From assembly GCF_002093975.1 (NCBI RefSeq), contig NZ_MSZZ01000005.1, positions 359,020 through 423,019 of the forward strand: a DNA stretch of 64,000 bases, written 5' to 3'. The position numbers were made by a program, and so were the translations under genes. This document shows, piece by piece, positions 24,338 through 54,643 of the stretch (its first letter is position 1; the number at the start of each line of letters is the position of its first letter). The DNA comes from Thermoactinospora rubra. Its GTDB lineage: Bacteria > Actinomycetota > Actinomycetes > Streptosporangiales > Streptosporangiaceae. Under the pieces are notes generated by a model, which did no database searches, had not been told where the DNA came from, and saw only the letters and a list, made by a program, of their open reading frames with translations.

Positions 24338-27300
24338 GTGAGTCGCTTGGCCGGCGAAGAACAGCTCCGCGCCTATCTCAAGCGTGCCACCGCGGACCTG
24401 CAGCAGGCGAAACGGCGGCTGCGCGAGATGGAGGCGCGTGCCACGGAGCCGATCGCGATCATCGGCATGGGCTGCCGCTATCCCGGCGGAGTCGCCTCCC
24501 CGGAGGACCTGTGGCGGCTGGTCGCCGACGGTCGTGACGCCATCGGGGAGTTCCCCGCCGACCGGGGATGGGACCTGGACCGGATCTACGACCCGCGGCC
24601 GGACCAGCCGGGCAAGACCTACGTCCGGCACGGCGGATTCCTCTACGACGCCGCCGAGTTCGACGCGGCGTTCTTCGGCATCGGCCCGAACGAGGCCCGC
24701 GGCACCGATCCGCAGGAGCGGATCCTGCTGGAGGTGTCCTGGGAGGCCGTGGAGCGGGCCGGCATCGCACCCCACTCCCTGGCAGGCAGCCCGACCGGGG
24801 TGTTCGTGGGGCTGATGTACCACGACTACAGCCCCGGCGACCCGGCGGGCAGCCTGGTGTCCGGGCACGTCGCCTACACCCTGGGCCTGGAGGGCCCGGC
24901 GGTGACCGTGGACACGGCCTGCTCCTCCTCGCTGGTCGCGGTGCACATGGCCGTGGAGTCGCTGCGCCGGGGCGAATGCTCCCTCGCGCTCGCGGGCGGC
25001 GTCGCCGTCATGGGGAGCCCGGCCATCTTCGTCGACTTCAGCAGGCGGCGCGGGCTGGCGCCCGACGGCCGCTGCAAGTCCTTCTCCGACGACGCCGACG
25101 GCACGGCGTGGGCCGAGGGAGCCGGCGTCCTGGTGCTGGAACGGCTCTCCGACGCGCGGCGGCTGGGCCACCGGGTGCTCGGCGTGATCCGGGGCTGCGC
25201 GGTCAACCAGGACGGCGCGAGCAACGGCATCACCGCGCCGAACGGCCCCGCCCAGGTGAAGGTGATCCGGCAGGCCCTGGCCGCGGCCGACCTCACGCCG
25301 GCCGACGTGGACGCCGTGGAGGCGCACGGCACCGGCACCGCGCTCGGCGACCCGATCGAGGCGCAGGCGTTGCTGGCGACCTACGGGCGCGACCGCGACG
25401 AGGACCGGCCGCTGTGGCTGGGGTCCATCAAGTCCAACATCGGCCACGCGCAGGCCGCGGCCGGCATCGCCGGAATCATCAAGATGGTGCAGGCGATGCG
25501 CCACGGCGTCCTTCCCAAGACCCTGCACGTGACCGAGCCCACGCGGCACGTGGACTGGTCGGCGGGAGCCGTACGGCTGCTTCTGGAAGCCCGGCCCTGG
25601 CCGCGCGCCGGACGTCCCCGCCGCGCCGCGGTCTCCTCCTTCGGCGTGAGCGGCACCAACGCCCACGTGGTGCTGGAGGAGCCGGAGGAGGTGGAAGACG
25701 TACGGCCGGCCGAAGGGCGGGCGCCGGCCCCCCTGGTGCTGTCGGCCAAGACCGAGCCGGCGCTGCGCGAGGCGGCCGGGCGGCTCGCGGCGCAGCTGGA
25801 CGGCGGCGACGACCGGCTGGACGACGTCGGGTTCTCCCTGGTCACCGGCCGTTCGCCGGCCGAGCGGCGAGCCGTGGTGATCGGCCGCGAGCGCCGGGAG
25901 CTGCTGGCGGGGCTCCACGCCCTGGCCTGCGGCGGCTCCGCCCCGAACCTGGTCACGGGAGTCGCCGACGTCCGGGGCAAGACCGTCTTCGTCTTCCCCG
26001 GACAGGGGTCGCAGTGGTCCGGCATGGCCGCGGCGCTGCTGGAGGAGTCGCCGGTCTTCGCGAGCCGGCTGGCGGAGTGCGAGCGGGCGCTGGCGCCCTT
26101 CGTGGACTGGTCGGTGACGGACGTGCTGCGCTGCGCCCCCGGGGCGCCCCCCGCGGACCGGGTGGACGTCGTCCAGCCGGTGCTGTGGGCGGTCATGGTC
26201 TCGCTGGCGGCCCTGTGGCGGTCCTACGGCGTCGAGCCGGATGTGGTGATCGGGCACTCCCAAGGCGAGATCGCGGCCGCGTGCGTGGCGGGAGCGCTCT
26301 CGCTCCAGGACGCCGCCAGGGTGGTCGCCCTGCGCAGCAGGGCGATCTCCGAAGAGCTGGACCGCGACGGCGGGATGCTGGCGGTCGGGCTGCCGGCCGC
26401 GGACGTGGGCCGGTACCTGGAACGGTGGCAGGGCCGGATCTCCATCGCGGCCGACAACGGCGCCGGCTCGGTCGTGCTGGCCGGCGAGGGCGCGGCGCTC
26501 GACGAACTGCGGCTGGAGCTGGTCGCCGGCGACGTGCGCGCCAAGCGGGTGCCGGTGGACTACGCCTCGCACTCCGCCTACGTCGACGCCCTGCGGGAGC
26601 GGCTGCTGGAGGACCTGCGGCCGATCACTCCGAAGCCCGCCGAGATCGCGATGATGTCCACGGTCACCGGCGAGTGGATCGACGGCGGCGCGATGGACGC
26701 CGGCTACTGGTTCGACAACCTCCGCCACATGGTGCGCTTCGGCCCGGTCGTCCGCGAGCTGGCCACCACCGGGCACGCGGCATTCGTGGAGGTGAGCCCG
26801 CATCCGGTGCTCACCATGAGCATCCAGGAGACGCTCGCCGAGCTCGACGGCGCCGCGGTCGTGGTGGGCACGCTCCGCCGCGACCAGGGCGGCCTCGACC
26901 GGTTCGCCACCTCCATGGCGGAGCTGCACGTGCGGGGCGGGACGGCGGGCTGGAGCGCCTTCTTCCCCGACGCCCGCCCGGTCGAGCTGCCCACCTATCC
27001 CTTCCAGCGCAAGCGGTACTGGGAGACCCCGGCCCCGGCCGCGCGGGCCGGGGGGAGCGACGACGGCCGCTTCTGGGCGAAGGTGGCACGCGACGACGCG
27101 GAGGCGCTCGCCGCCGAGCTCAAGGTGGAGGTCGCGCCGCTGCGCGAAGTCCTGCCGGCGCTCAGGGCCTGGCGCGAGGACCGCGCCAGGGACGCGCGGC
27201 TGGAGTCCTGGCGCTACCGGGTTCGCTGGGCCCCGCTGGAGAGCGGCCCGCCCACCCGGCTGTCCGGCACCTGGCTGGTCGTCGCACCGCCGGCCGGCGC

Positions 27301-29113
27301 GTGGACCGACACCATCGCGGGCGAGCTGGCCGCCCAGGGCGCCGATGTGATCACTCTTCGCGTGGACGTCACGCATGAGGCCCTCGCGGACCGGCTGCGT
27401 GCCGAGCTGGGTGACACGTCCCCCGCCGGGGTGCTGTCGCTGCTCGCCCTGGACGATCGGGTGCATCCCGGCTCTCCTGTGCTCTCCTACGGCGTCCAGG
27501 GAACGCTGCTCCTGATGCAGGCACTGCGGGCGGCGGAGGTCGTCGCGCCGCTGTGGTGCGTCACGTCGGGAGCGGTCGCGGTCAACCGGTTCGAGGACGT
27601 CGACCCCGCCGCGGCGGCCCTGTGGGGGATGGGCACCGTGCTCGCCCTCGACCACCCCGGCACCTGGGGCGGGCTGGTCGACCTCGCCGACGGCGCCCCC
27701 CTGGCCCGGCTCGGCCGGATCCTCTCGGGGGCTGACGGGGAGGACCAGGTCGCGATCCGGTCCTCCGGCGTCCTCGCCAAGCGCATGGTCCGGGCCCCGC
27801 TCGCCGAGGGAACGCGGCGACCCTGGCGTCCTCGCGGCACCGTGCTGGTCACCGGCGGCACCGGAGCCGTGGGCTCGCACGTCGCGCGCTGGCTGGCGCG
27901 CAACGGCGCGGAGCATCTCGTGCTCGCCGGCCGGCGCGGCAGGCGGACCCCCGGCGCCGAGGCGCTCGCCCACGAGCTGGAGCAGCTCGGCGTCCAGGTC
28001 ACCGTCGCCGCCTGCGACGTGTCCGACGCCGCCGCCGTGACGGCTCTGGTCGCCGGCCTGCCCGGGCTCACCGCCGTCGTGCACGCGGCCGGAGTGCTCA
28101 CCGACGAGCCGCCGCTGGAGGAGATGACACCCGCCCGGTACCGCGAGGCCGTACGAGCGAAGATCGCGGGAGCCGTGCACCTGGACAGCGCCCTCGCGGA
28201 CCGGGAGCTTGACGCGTTCGTCTGTTTCGGCTCGGGCGCGGCCCTGTGGGGCACGTCAGGCAAGCCCGCCTACGCGGCCGCCAACGCCTTCCTCGACGGT
28301 CTCGCGCAGCACCGCCGCGCCCGGGGCCGGACCGCCACCTCGATCGCCTGGGGCTCCTGGGCGGGCGGCGGCATGGTGGACGACGAGGCGAGCGCCCAGC
28401 TGCGCCGGATCGGCCTCACCGAGATGGATCCCGAGCTGCTGGTCGAGGCGATGGCCAAGGCGGTGGGCGACGAGGAGGTCCACCTCGCGATCGCCGACAT
28501 CGACTGGGCCACGTTCGTCCCGGTCTACACGCTGAGGAGAGACCGTCCGCTGCTGCGGGACCTCCCCGACGCGCGGCAGCAGCCGGAGCAGCCCGTCACG
28601 GAGAGCACCGACCTGGAAGGCCGGCTGGCCGGCCTGCCCGCGGCCGAACAGCGCCGGGTGCTGCTCGACCTGGTCTGCACCCACGTGGCGGCGGTGCTCG
28701 GCCACGACGGGCCGGCGGCGGTGGAGCCGGCGCGGGCGTTCAAGGAGCTCGGCTTCGACTCGGTCACCGCGGTCGACCTGCGCAACAGGCTCAGCGCGGC
28801 GTGCGGGCGCAAGCTGCCCGCCACGGTCGTCTTCGACCACGTCACCCCCGGGGCGCTGGCCGAGCACCTATGGACCGAGCTGTGCCAGGGTACGGCGGTG
28901 CCGCTCGGCGTGGAGCTGGACCGGCTGGAAGCGAGGATCGCCGCCCTGACCGAGGAGGAGCTCCACCGCGAACGGGTGGCGGAGCGCCTGCAGAGCATGG
29001 CATGGAAGCTGACCCGGAACGGCCACGCCACCGACCTGGCCGACCGCTTGAGGACGGCGACAGCCGACGACCTCTTCGACCTGATCGACAACGAACTCGC
29101 GCACGAGGCGTAG
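24338..29113 (+). CDS. PKS-B: single-module type I polyketide synthase (KS-AT-KR-ACP), methylmalonyl-type
   Basis: Adds one methyl-branched beta-hydroxy unit. The N-terminal docking helix (EEQLRAYLKRATADLQQAKRR) is followed by KS 24440-25680 (TACSSSL, Cys at 24920; HGTGTALGD; NIGHAQAAAG) and AT 25980-27020 (GHSQGE and YASH at 26561-26572, the methylmalonyl signature, the only one in the window). No DH lies between AT and KR. The KR catalytic part (27838-28360) has TGGTGAVG, no LDD, and a Trp eight residues before the catalytic Tyr (LWGTSGKPAY), the A-type fingerprint. ACP is 28620-28870. The C-terminal dock ends in ATADDLFDLIDNELAHEA, the class that pairs with helices like that of PKS-C. Start GTG 24338; TTG 24347, 5 nt after GGGGTGA, would give the more usual MAGEEQL. 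Confidence 0.93.
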   Translation: MSRLAGEEQLRAYLKRATADLQQAKRRLREMEARATEPIAIIGMGCRYPGGVASPEDLWRLVADGRDAIGEFPADRGWDLDRIYDPRPDQPGKTYVRHGGFLYDAAEFDAAFFGIGPNEARGTDPQERILLEVSWEAVERAGIAPHSLAGSPTGVFVGLMYHDYSPGDPAGSLVSGHVAYTLGLEGPAVTVDTACSSSLVAVHMAVESLRRGECSLALAGGVAVMGSPAIFVDFSRRRGLAPDGRCKSFSDDADGTAWAEGAGVLVLERLSDARRLGHRVLGVIRGCAVNQDGASNGITAPNGPAQVKVIRQALAAADLTPADVDAVEAHGTGTALGDPIEAQALLATYGRDRDEDRPLWLGSIKSNIGHAQAAAGIAGIIKMVQAMRHGVLPKTLHVTEPTRHVDWSAGAVRLLLEARPWPRAGRPRRAAVSSFGVSGTNAHVVLEEPEEVEDVRPAEGRAPAPLVLSAKTEPALREAAGRLAAQLDGGDDRLDDVGFSLVTGRSPAERRAVVIGRERRELLAGLHALACGGSAPNLVTGVADVRGKTVFVFPGQGSQWSGMAAALLEESPVFASRLAECERALAPFVDWSVTDVLRCAPGAPPADRVDVVQPVLWAVMVSLAALWRSYGVEPDVVIGHSQGEIAAACVAGALSLQDAARVVALRSRAISEELDRDGGMLAVGLPAADVGRYLERWQGRISIAADNGAGSVVLAGEGAALDELRLELVAGDVRAKRVPVDYASHSAYVDALRERLLEDLRPITPKPAEIAMMSTVTGEWIDGGAMDAGYWFDNLRHMVRFGPVVRELATTGHAAFVEVSPHPVLTMSIQETLAELDGAAVVVGTLRRDQGGLDRFATSMAELHVRGGTAGWSAFFPDARPVELPTYPFQRKRYWETPAPAARAGGSDDGRFWAKVARDDAEALAAELKVEVAPLREVLPALRAWREDRARDARLESWRYRVRWAPLESGPPTRLSGTWLVVAPPAGAWTDTIAGELAAQGADVITLRVDVTHEALADRLRAELGDTSPAGVLSLLALDDRVHPGSPVLSYGVQGTLLLMQALRAAEVVAPLWCVTSGAVAVNRFEDVDPAAAALWGMGTVLALDHPGTWGGLVDLADGAPLARLGRILSGADGEDQVAIRSSGVLAKRMVRAPLAEGTRRPWRPRGTVLVTGGTGAVGSHVARWLARNGAEHLVLAGRRGRRTPGAEALAHELEQLGVQVTVAACDVSDAAAVTALVAGLPGLTAVVHAAGVLTDEPPLEEMTPARYREAVRAKIAGAVHLDSALADRELDAFVCFGSGAALWGTSGKPAYAAANAFLDGLAQHRRARGRTATSIAWGSWAGGGMVDDEASAQLRRIGLTEMDPELLVEAMAKAVGDEEVHLAIADIDWATFVPVYTLRRDRPLLRDLPDARQQPEQPVTESTDLEGRLAGLPAAEQRRVLLDLVCTHVAAVLGHDGPAAVEPARAFKELGFDSVTAVDLRNRLSAACGRKLPATVVFDHVTPGALAEHLWTELCQGTAVPLGVELDRLEARIAALTEEELHRERVAERLQSMAWKLTRNGHATDLADRLRTATADDLFDLIDNELAHEA

Positions 29114-39292
<10,179 letters not shown>

Positions 39293-39296
39293 CTCG

Positions 39297-39352
39297 GCCG
39301 TGGCGCGCGCCCGGCCGCCCACGCCGTCGAGCGGCCGGGCGCGCGCCACGGC
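39297..39352. terminator. Strong bidirectional terminator hairpin between PKS-C and the TetR gene
   Basis: A perfect 22-bp GC-rich stem (39297-39318 paired with 39331-39352) with a 12-nt loop begins 5 nt after the PKS-C stop and ends 22 nt before the convergent TetR stop. There is no U-run, as is common for actinomycete terminators. It separates the PKS operon from the regulator/exporter pair. Confidence 0.85.
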
Positions 39353-39374
39353 TCACGTCTGTCAGCGCCCCGTG

Positions 39375-40145
39375 TCAGTGCCCCGCGTCCGTCAGCCTCG
39401 CGCGGACATAGCCGTCCACGCCGTCGAGCAGTCGCTGGAGGCCGAAGTCCAGGCTGGGGCGGATGTCGTTGTAGGGCAGCTCGTTCGGGTCGAAGACGCC
39501 CGCGGCGGCCACCCGGGCCAGGGCCGGGAAGCGCTCGCCGTCGGCGACGCGCCGAAGGGCCAGCGTGAACCCTTCGCCCATCTCCTCGACCGAGATCCCG
39601 GTGCGTTCGGGGGTGTGGGCCAGCTCGATGGAGATGCGAGCCAGGTCACGGACGGCGGAGCTGATGAACATGGCCAGATGCACCATCTCCGCCTCCTGCA
39701 GTCCAAGGCCGGCGAACTGCCGCAGCAGGGCGTCGAACCACGCCAGATGGTTCGGGCCGAGGGGAGGGGCGCTGACCGAGACCTGCACCAGCCAGGGATG
39801 ACGCGCGTACACGGCGAGGTTGGCCGCCACCAGCCGGTCAACCCCTATACGCCAATCGGTCGTCGAGGGGTCGGCCGGGGGCGGTGGCCCGAGTGCCACG
39901 TCGCACATGACGTCGATCAGCTGGTCTTTACCGGGAACATAGCGGTAAAGCGACATCGCGGTATAACCGAGCCGCCCGGCGACCCGCTGCATCGAGACCG
40001 CCTCGATCCCCTCTTCATCGGCAATGCCGATCGCGGCAGCCGCGATTTTCGCTATGGACAGCGACGGCTGTGGACCCCTACTCGGCGGGATGTCGCCACC
40101 CCAGAGCAATTCGAGGCTGGATCGGGTCCTGCGATTCGTTGACAT
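39375..40145 (-). CDS. TetR family transcriptional repressor
   Basis: A 256-aa regulator with an N-terminal helix-turn-helix (LSIAKIAAAAIGIADEEG through VAGRLGYTAMSLYRYVPGKDQL, residues ~29-76) and a long ligand-binding C-terminal domain of the TetR_C type seen in drug-exporter repressors. It is divergent from a two-gene ABC exporter with only 79 bp between start codons. That gap is AT-rich and carries palindromes, so it most likely represses the exporter and itself until a ligand, probably the cluster product or an intermediate, binds. The ATG at 40145 has only a poorly placed AGGAGG 17 nt upstream. The gene lacks the TAGGGGT promoter found at the biosynthetic operons. Confidence 0.9.
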   Translation of the reverse strand: MSTNRRTRSSLELLWGGDIPPSRGPQPSLSIAKIAAAAIGIADEEGIEAVSMQRVAGRLGYTAMSLYRYVPGKDQLIDVMCDVALGPPPPADPSTTDWRIGVDRLVAANLAVYARHPWLVQVSVSAPPLGPNHLAWFDALLRQFAGLGLQEAEMVHLAMFISSAVRDLARISIELAHTPERTGISVEEMGEGFTLALRRVADGERFPALARVAAAGVFDPNELPYNDIRPSLDFGLQRLLDGVDGYVRARLTDAGH

Positions 40146-40149
40146 GTGG

Positions 40150-40210
40150 TTGACGCCCGCGCCCTCCTGTGTAGTATCTATTACTAACTATATATACCAT
40201 AAACAGTTAG
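40150..40210. promoter_or_regulatory. Exporter promoter with overlapping palindromic TetR operator
   Basis: TTGACG (40150-40155), a 16-nt spacer and TAGTAT (40172-40177) form a sigma-70-like promoter toward the exporter. The -10 is part of an exact inverted repeat TAGTA-TCTAT-TACTA (40172-40186). Next to it is a 27-bp imperfect palindrome, CTAACT at 40184-40189 and AGTTAG at 40205-40210. The island is strikingly AT-rich for this genome. A TetR dimer here would block both the exporter and its own gene. A good ribosome site (GAAGGGA) follows. Confidence 0.7.
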
Positions 40211-40224
40211 AAGGGATCGCCCGG

Positions 40225-41154
40225 ATGTCCGGCGGCTACATCATCGAAGCGAACGGGCTGCGCAAGACATTCGGCAGCGTGACGGCACTCGAGTCGGTGG
40301 ATCTCCAGGTCGAGCGAGGTACGGTGCTGGGCCTTCTGGGCCCGAACGGCGCCGGCAAGACGACCATGGTGCGCATCCTGAGCACGCTGCTCAAGGCGGA
40401 CGGCGGCAGGGCCGCCATAGCCGGGTACGACCTGGACACGCAGCCACGTCAGGTCCGGAAGGTCATCGGCCTGACCGGGCAGGAGACCTCGGTGGACCCC
40501 CTGCTCACCGGGCGGGAGAACCTGGTGATGATGGGCCGGCTGTTCCACCTCGGCGCGGCCGTGGCCGAGCGCCGCGCCGCCGAGCTGCTGGAGCGGTTCG
40601 GCCTGGTGGAGGCGGCCGACCGGCAGGTGGGCACCTACTCCGGTGGCATGCGCCGCCGGCTCGACCTCGCGGTCAGCCTGGTGAGCTCGCCCCAGATCCT
40701 CTTCCTCGACGAGCCGACGACGGGCCTGGACCCCACCAGCCGGATGGCGCTGTGGGAGATGATCGAGGATCTGGTCTCCGCCGGAACCACCATCCTGCTG
40801 ACCACCCAGTACCTGGAGGAGGCCGACAGGCTCGCAGGGCGCATCGCGGTGCTCAACGGCGGCAGGATCGTCGCCGACGGCACGCCGTACGAGCTCAAGC
40901 GGCAGGTCGGCGAGGAGCGGGCCGAACTCACCGTGCGCGCGGACGACCTGACGAGGACGATGGCCACGGTGGGCGGCGAGAGCATCGACGAGCGAACGGT
41001 CAGCGTGGCCGTGAACGGCCCCGACGACGTGCGCGGCCTGCTGAACCGGCTGGCCGACGCGGGCGTGGAGGTCGTCCGCTTCGCCCTGCACCAGCCCACC
41101 CTCGACGACGTGTTCCGCACGCTGACCAGCAAGACAACGGAAGGCGCGAAATGA
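40225..41154 (+). CDS. ABC exporter ATP-binding protein (DrrA-like)
   Basis: A 309-aa cytoplasmic ATPase that powers drug export. Walker A is GPNGAGKTT, the signature is YSGGMRRRLDLA, Walker B is ILFLDEPTTGLDP, and the switch-His position is Gln (LLTTQYLEEAD), as in the DrrA subfamily. A C-terminal domain of about 80 residues follows. ATG 40225 sits 8 nt after GAAGGGA; longer in-frame starts lie inside the divergent TetR gene. It overlaps the permease start (ATGA at 41151-41154). Self-resistance by export of the glycosylated polyketide is the natural inference. Confidence 0.93.
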   Translation: MSGGYIIEANGLRKTFGSVTALESVDLQVERGTVLGLLGPNGAGKTTMVRILSTLLKADGGRAAIAGYDLDTQPRQVRKVIGLTGQETSVDPLLTGRENLVMMGRLFHLGAAVAERRAAELLERFGLVEAADRQVGTYSGGMRRRLDLAVSLVSSPQILFLDEPTTGLDPTSRMALWEMIEDLVSAGTTILLTTQYLEEADRLAGRIAVLNGGRIVADGTPYELKRQVGEERAELTVRADDLTRTMATVGGESIDERTVSVAVNGPDDVRGLLNRLADAGVEVVRFALHQPTLDDVFRTLTSKTTEGAK

Positions 41155-41948
41155 CTCAGGCCACAGCTGTCAAGGAGCCGTCCCCCCTCGCCGTCGTCGT
41201 CGGGGACTGTGTAGAGCTGTCCAGGCGCAGCCTGCGGCACGTGACGCGGAACGTCGATGAGATCATCCAGGCGTTCGTGGTGCCCGTCGTGCTGCTGCTG
41301 ATGTTCCGCTTCCTGTTCGGCGGCGCGATCAACACCGGCGGGCCCAGCTACGTCGACTACGTGATCGCCGGCGTCATCGTGCTCAGCGTGACGTTCAACT
41401 CGCCGGCCACGGCCGTGGCGGTGGCCAACGACCTGCAGAACGGAATCGTCGAACGGTTCAAGTCGATGCCCATGTTCGGCGGCGCGGTGCTCGTCGGGCA
41501 CGTCGTGGCGGCGGTGCTGCGCAGCCTCATCGCCGTCGTGCTCGTGATCGGGCTCGGCCTGGTGGTCGGCTTCCGGCCGACGGCCGGCCCGGTGGAGTGG
41601 CTGGCGGTCCTGGCCGTCCTGCTGCTGTTCATCGTCGCGGTCGCCTGGGTGGCCACGCTGCTCGGGCTGGTGTCCGGCGGTGTCGAGGCGGCCGGCGGAT
41701 ACGCCACGATCCTGGTGTTCGTCCCCTACGCGAGCAGCGCGCTGGTGCCGCCGGAGACCATGCCGACCGCGCTGCGGCTCTTCGTGGAGTACCAGCCGTT
41801 CACGCCGGTCATCGACACCACCCGCGCGCTGTTGCTCGGGCACCCGGCCGGGGCCAGCGTGTGGCTGGCCCTGGCCTGGTGGGTGCCGATCCTGGTGCTC
41901 ACGATGGCCTACGCCGTCCGTCGCTTCGATCGGCGGACCAACGCCTGA
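41151..41948 (+). CDS. ABC exporter permease (DrrB/ABC-2 type)
   Basis: A 265-aa membrane protein with six predicted hydrophobic segments, for example FVVPVVLLLMFRFLFGG, VDYVIAGVIVLSVTF, VVAAVLRSLIAVVLVIGLGLVV, VLAVLLLFIVAVAWVATLLGL and ALAWWVPILVLTMAYAV. The loop NDLQNGIVERFKSMPM is the DrrB/ABC-2 signature region between segments 2 and 3. It is translationally coupled to the ATPase through ATGA. Its 3' end overlaps the convergent thioesterase gene by 50 nt. Together the pair forms a two-component exporter under TetR control. Confidence 0.92.
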   Translation: MTQATAVKEPSPLAVVVGDCVELSRRSLRHVTRNVDEIIQAFVVPVVLLLMFRFLFGGAINTGGPSYVDYVIAGVIVLSVTFNSPATAVAVANDLQNGIVERFKSMPMFGGAVLVGHVVAAVLRSLIAVVLVIGLGLVVGFRPTAGPVEWLAVLAVLLLFIVAVAWVATLLGLVSGGVEAAGGYATILVFVPYASSALVPPETMPTALRLFVEYQPFTPVIDTTRALLLGHPAGASVWLALAWWVPILVLTMAYAVRRFDRRTNA

Positions 41949-42693
41949 TCTGCTCGGCGACGGTGTCGACCACGGCGGCGGCGTGGTCGTTCAGATAGAA
42001 ATGGCCGCCTGGGAAGACGCGCAGCTCGAAACTCGAGGTCGTGTGCTCGGCCCAGGCGGCCGCCTCTTCTACGGAGGTGCGGTCGTCGCTGTCGCCGACC
42101 ATGGCCAGGACCGGGTAGGGGATCGTGACCCCGGGAGCGCACCGGTAGGTTTCCGCGGCCCTGTAGTCGCTGCGGATGGCCGGCATGATCATGCGGATCA
42201 CCTCTTCGTCGCCGAGCAGCCGCGCGTCCGTGCCGCTCAGCGCCCGCAGCTCCTCGACGATGAGACGGTCGTCCAGCAGGTGAACCCGCTCGCCGCGGCC
42301 GCGTGACGGCGCGCACCGGCCGGAGGCGATCACCCCGAGCAGGGGAGCCTCCCCCTCCAGCCGCCTGGCCACCTCGAAGGCCAGCGTCGCGCCCATGCTG
42401 TGGCCGAACAGCGTCATCGGCCGGTCGATCCATTCCCGCAGCTCCCGGGCCACATGGTCGGCCAGTTCCGTGATGCTGTCGATGCACGGCTCCGCCCGCC
42501 TGTCCTGCCGCCCCGGATACTGGACCGCCAGCACCTCGAACTCCGGCGCGAGCGCTTTGGACATCGGGAAATAGTACGGCGCGGAGCCGCCCGCGTGCGG
42601 AAGGCACACGACCCGGGAAGCCGCCTCGGGCGCCGGGGAGAATCGCCGGATCCACAAGCTTGTTTTGCCAGGTGCAATCGTCATCTCGGTCAC
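41899..42693 (-). CDS. Type II (editing) thioesterase
   Basis: A 264-aa free-standing alpha/beta hydrolase of the type that clears misprimed or stalled acyl groups from PKS carrier domains. It has the type II N-terminal motif LPHAGGSAPYYFP, the nucleophile elbow FGHSMGA, Asp in MVGDSDDRT and the catalytic His in FPGGHFYLND. Its length is normal. The GTG start at 42693 gives MTEMTIAP; ATG 42684 is equally possible, as neither has a strong ribosome site. It faces away from PKS-D, sharing a divergent region with a promoter box for each. A release role is unlikely because PKS-A carries its own TE. Confidence 0.92.
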   Translation of the reverse strand: MTEMTIAPGKTSLWIRRFSPAPEAASRVVCLPHAGGSAPYYFPMSKALAPEFEVLAVQYPGRQDRRAEPCIDSITELADHVARELREWIDRPMTLFGHSMGATLAFEVARRLEGEAPLLGVIASGRCAPSRGRGERVHLLDDRLIVEELRALSGTDARLLGDEEVIRMIMPAIRSDYRAAETYRCAPGVTIPYPVLAMVGDSDDRTSVEEAAAWAEHTTSSFELRVFPGGHFYLNDHAAAVVDTVAEQIRRWSADRSDGRRRPS

Positions 42694-42722
42694 CGAATAG
42701 TTTGCCGGGAAATGCTATCGAA

Positions 42723-42757
42723 AACGTGTCAGCACGGCAGCCGGCGGGCAACCCCTA
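42723..42757 (-). promoter_or_regulatory. Predicted promoter (TAGGGGT box, N22, CACGTT) for the type II thioesterase
   Basis: Minus-strand TAGGGGT (42757-42751) is 22 nt from CACGTT (42728-42723), a poorer -10 lacking the first T. The bases after the box (TGCCCG) resemble those at the deoxysugar promoter (TTGCCCG). The leader to the GTG at 42693 is about 23 nt. Confidence 0.5.
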
Positions 42758-42771
42758 CGTCACCGGCCACA

Positions 42772-42807
42772 TAGGGGTGGCTGGTCGCGGGACGCCCTCG
42801 GCAGTAT
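42772..42807 (+). promoter_or_regulatory. Predicted promoter (TAGGGGT box, N23, CAGTAT) for PKS-D/PKS-E
   Basis: TAGGGGT (42772-42778), 23 nt, then CAGTAT (42802-42807). The two boxes of this divergent region are only 14 bp apart, pointing outward. The leader to the GTG at 42848 is about 34 nt and contains GGAGGGGG. Confidence 0.6.
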
Positions 42808-42847
42808 CGGACCGAAAAAGCCCGAATCCTTTTCGACGGAGGGGGAT

Positions 42848-54643
<11,796 letters not shown>

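Noticed and set aside
39841..39847. ACCCCTA, an eighth exact copy of the activator box
   Set aside because: It lies inside the TetR coding sequence, and no -10-like hexamer occurs 22-23 nt downstream on the minus strand.
40024..40224. Extended start of the ABC ATPase
   Set aside because: It would run through the TetR coding region, the operator and the promoter; ATG 40225 has a proper ribosome site and gives the normal DrrA length.
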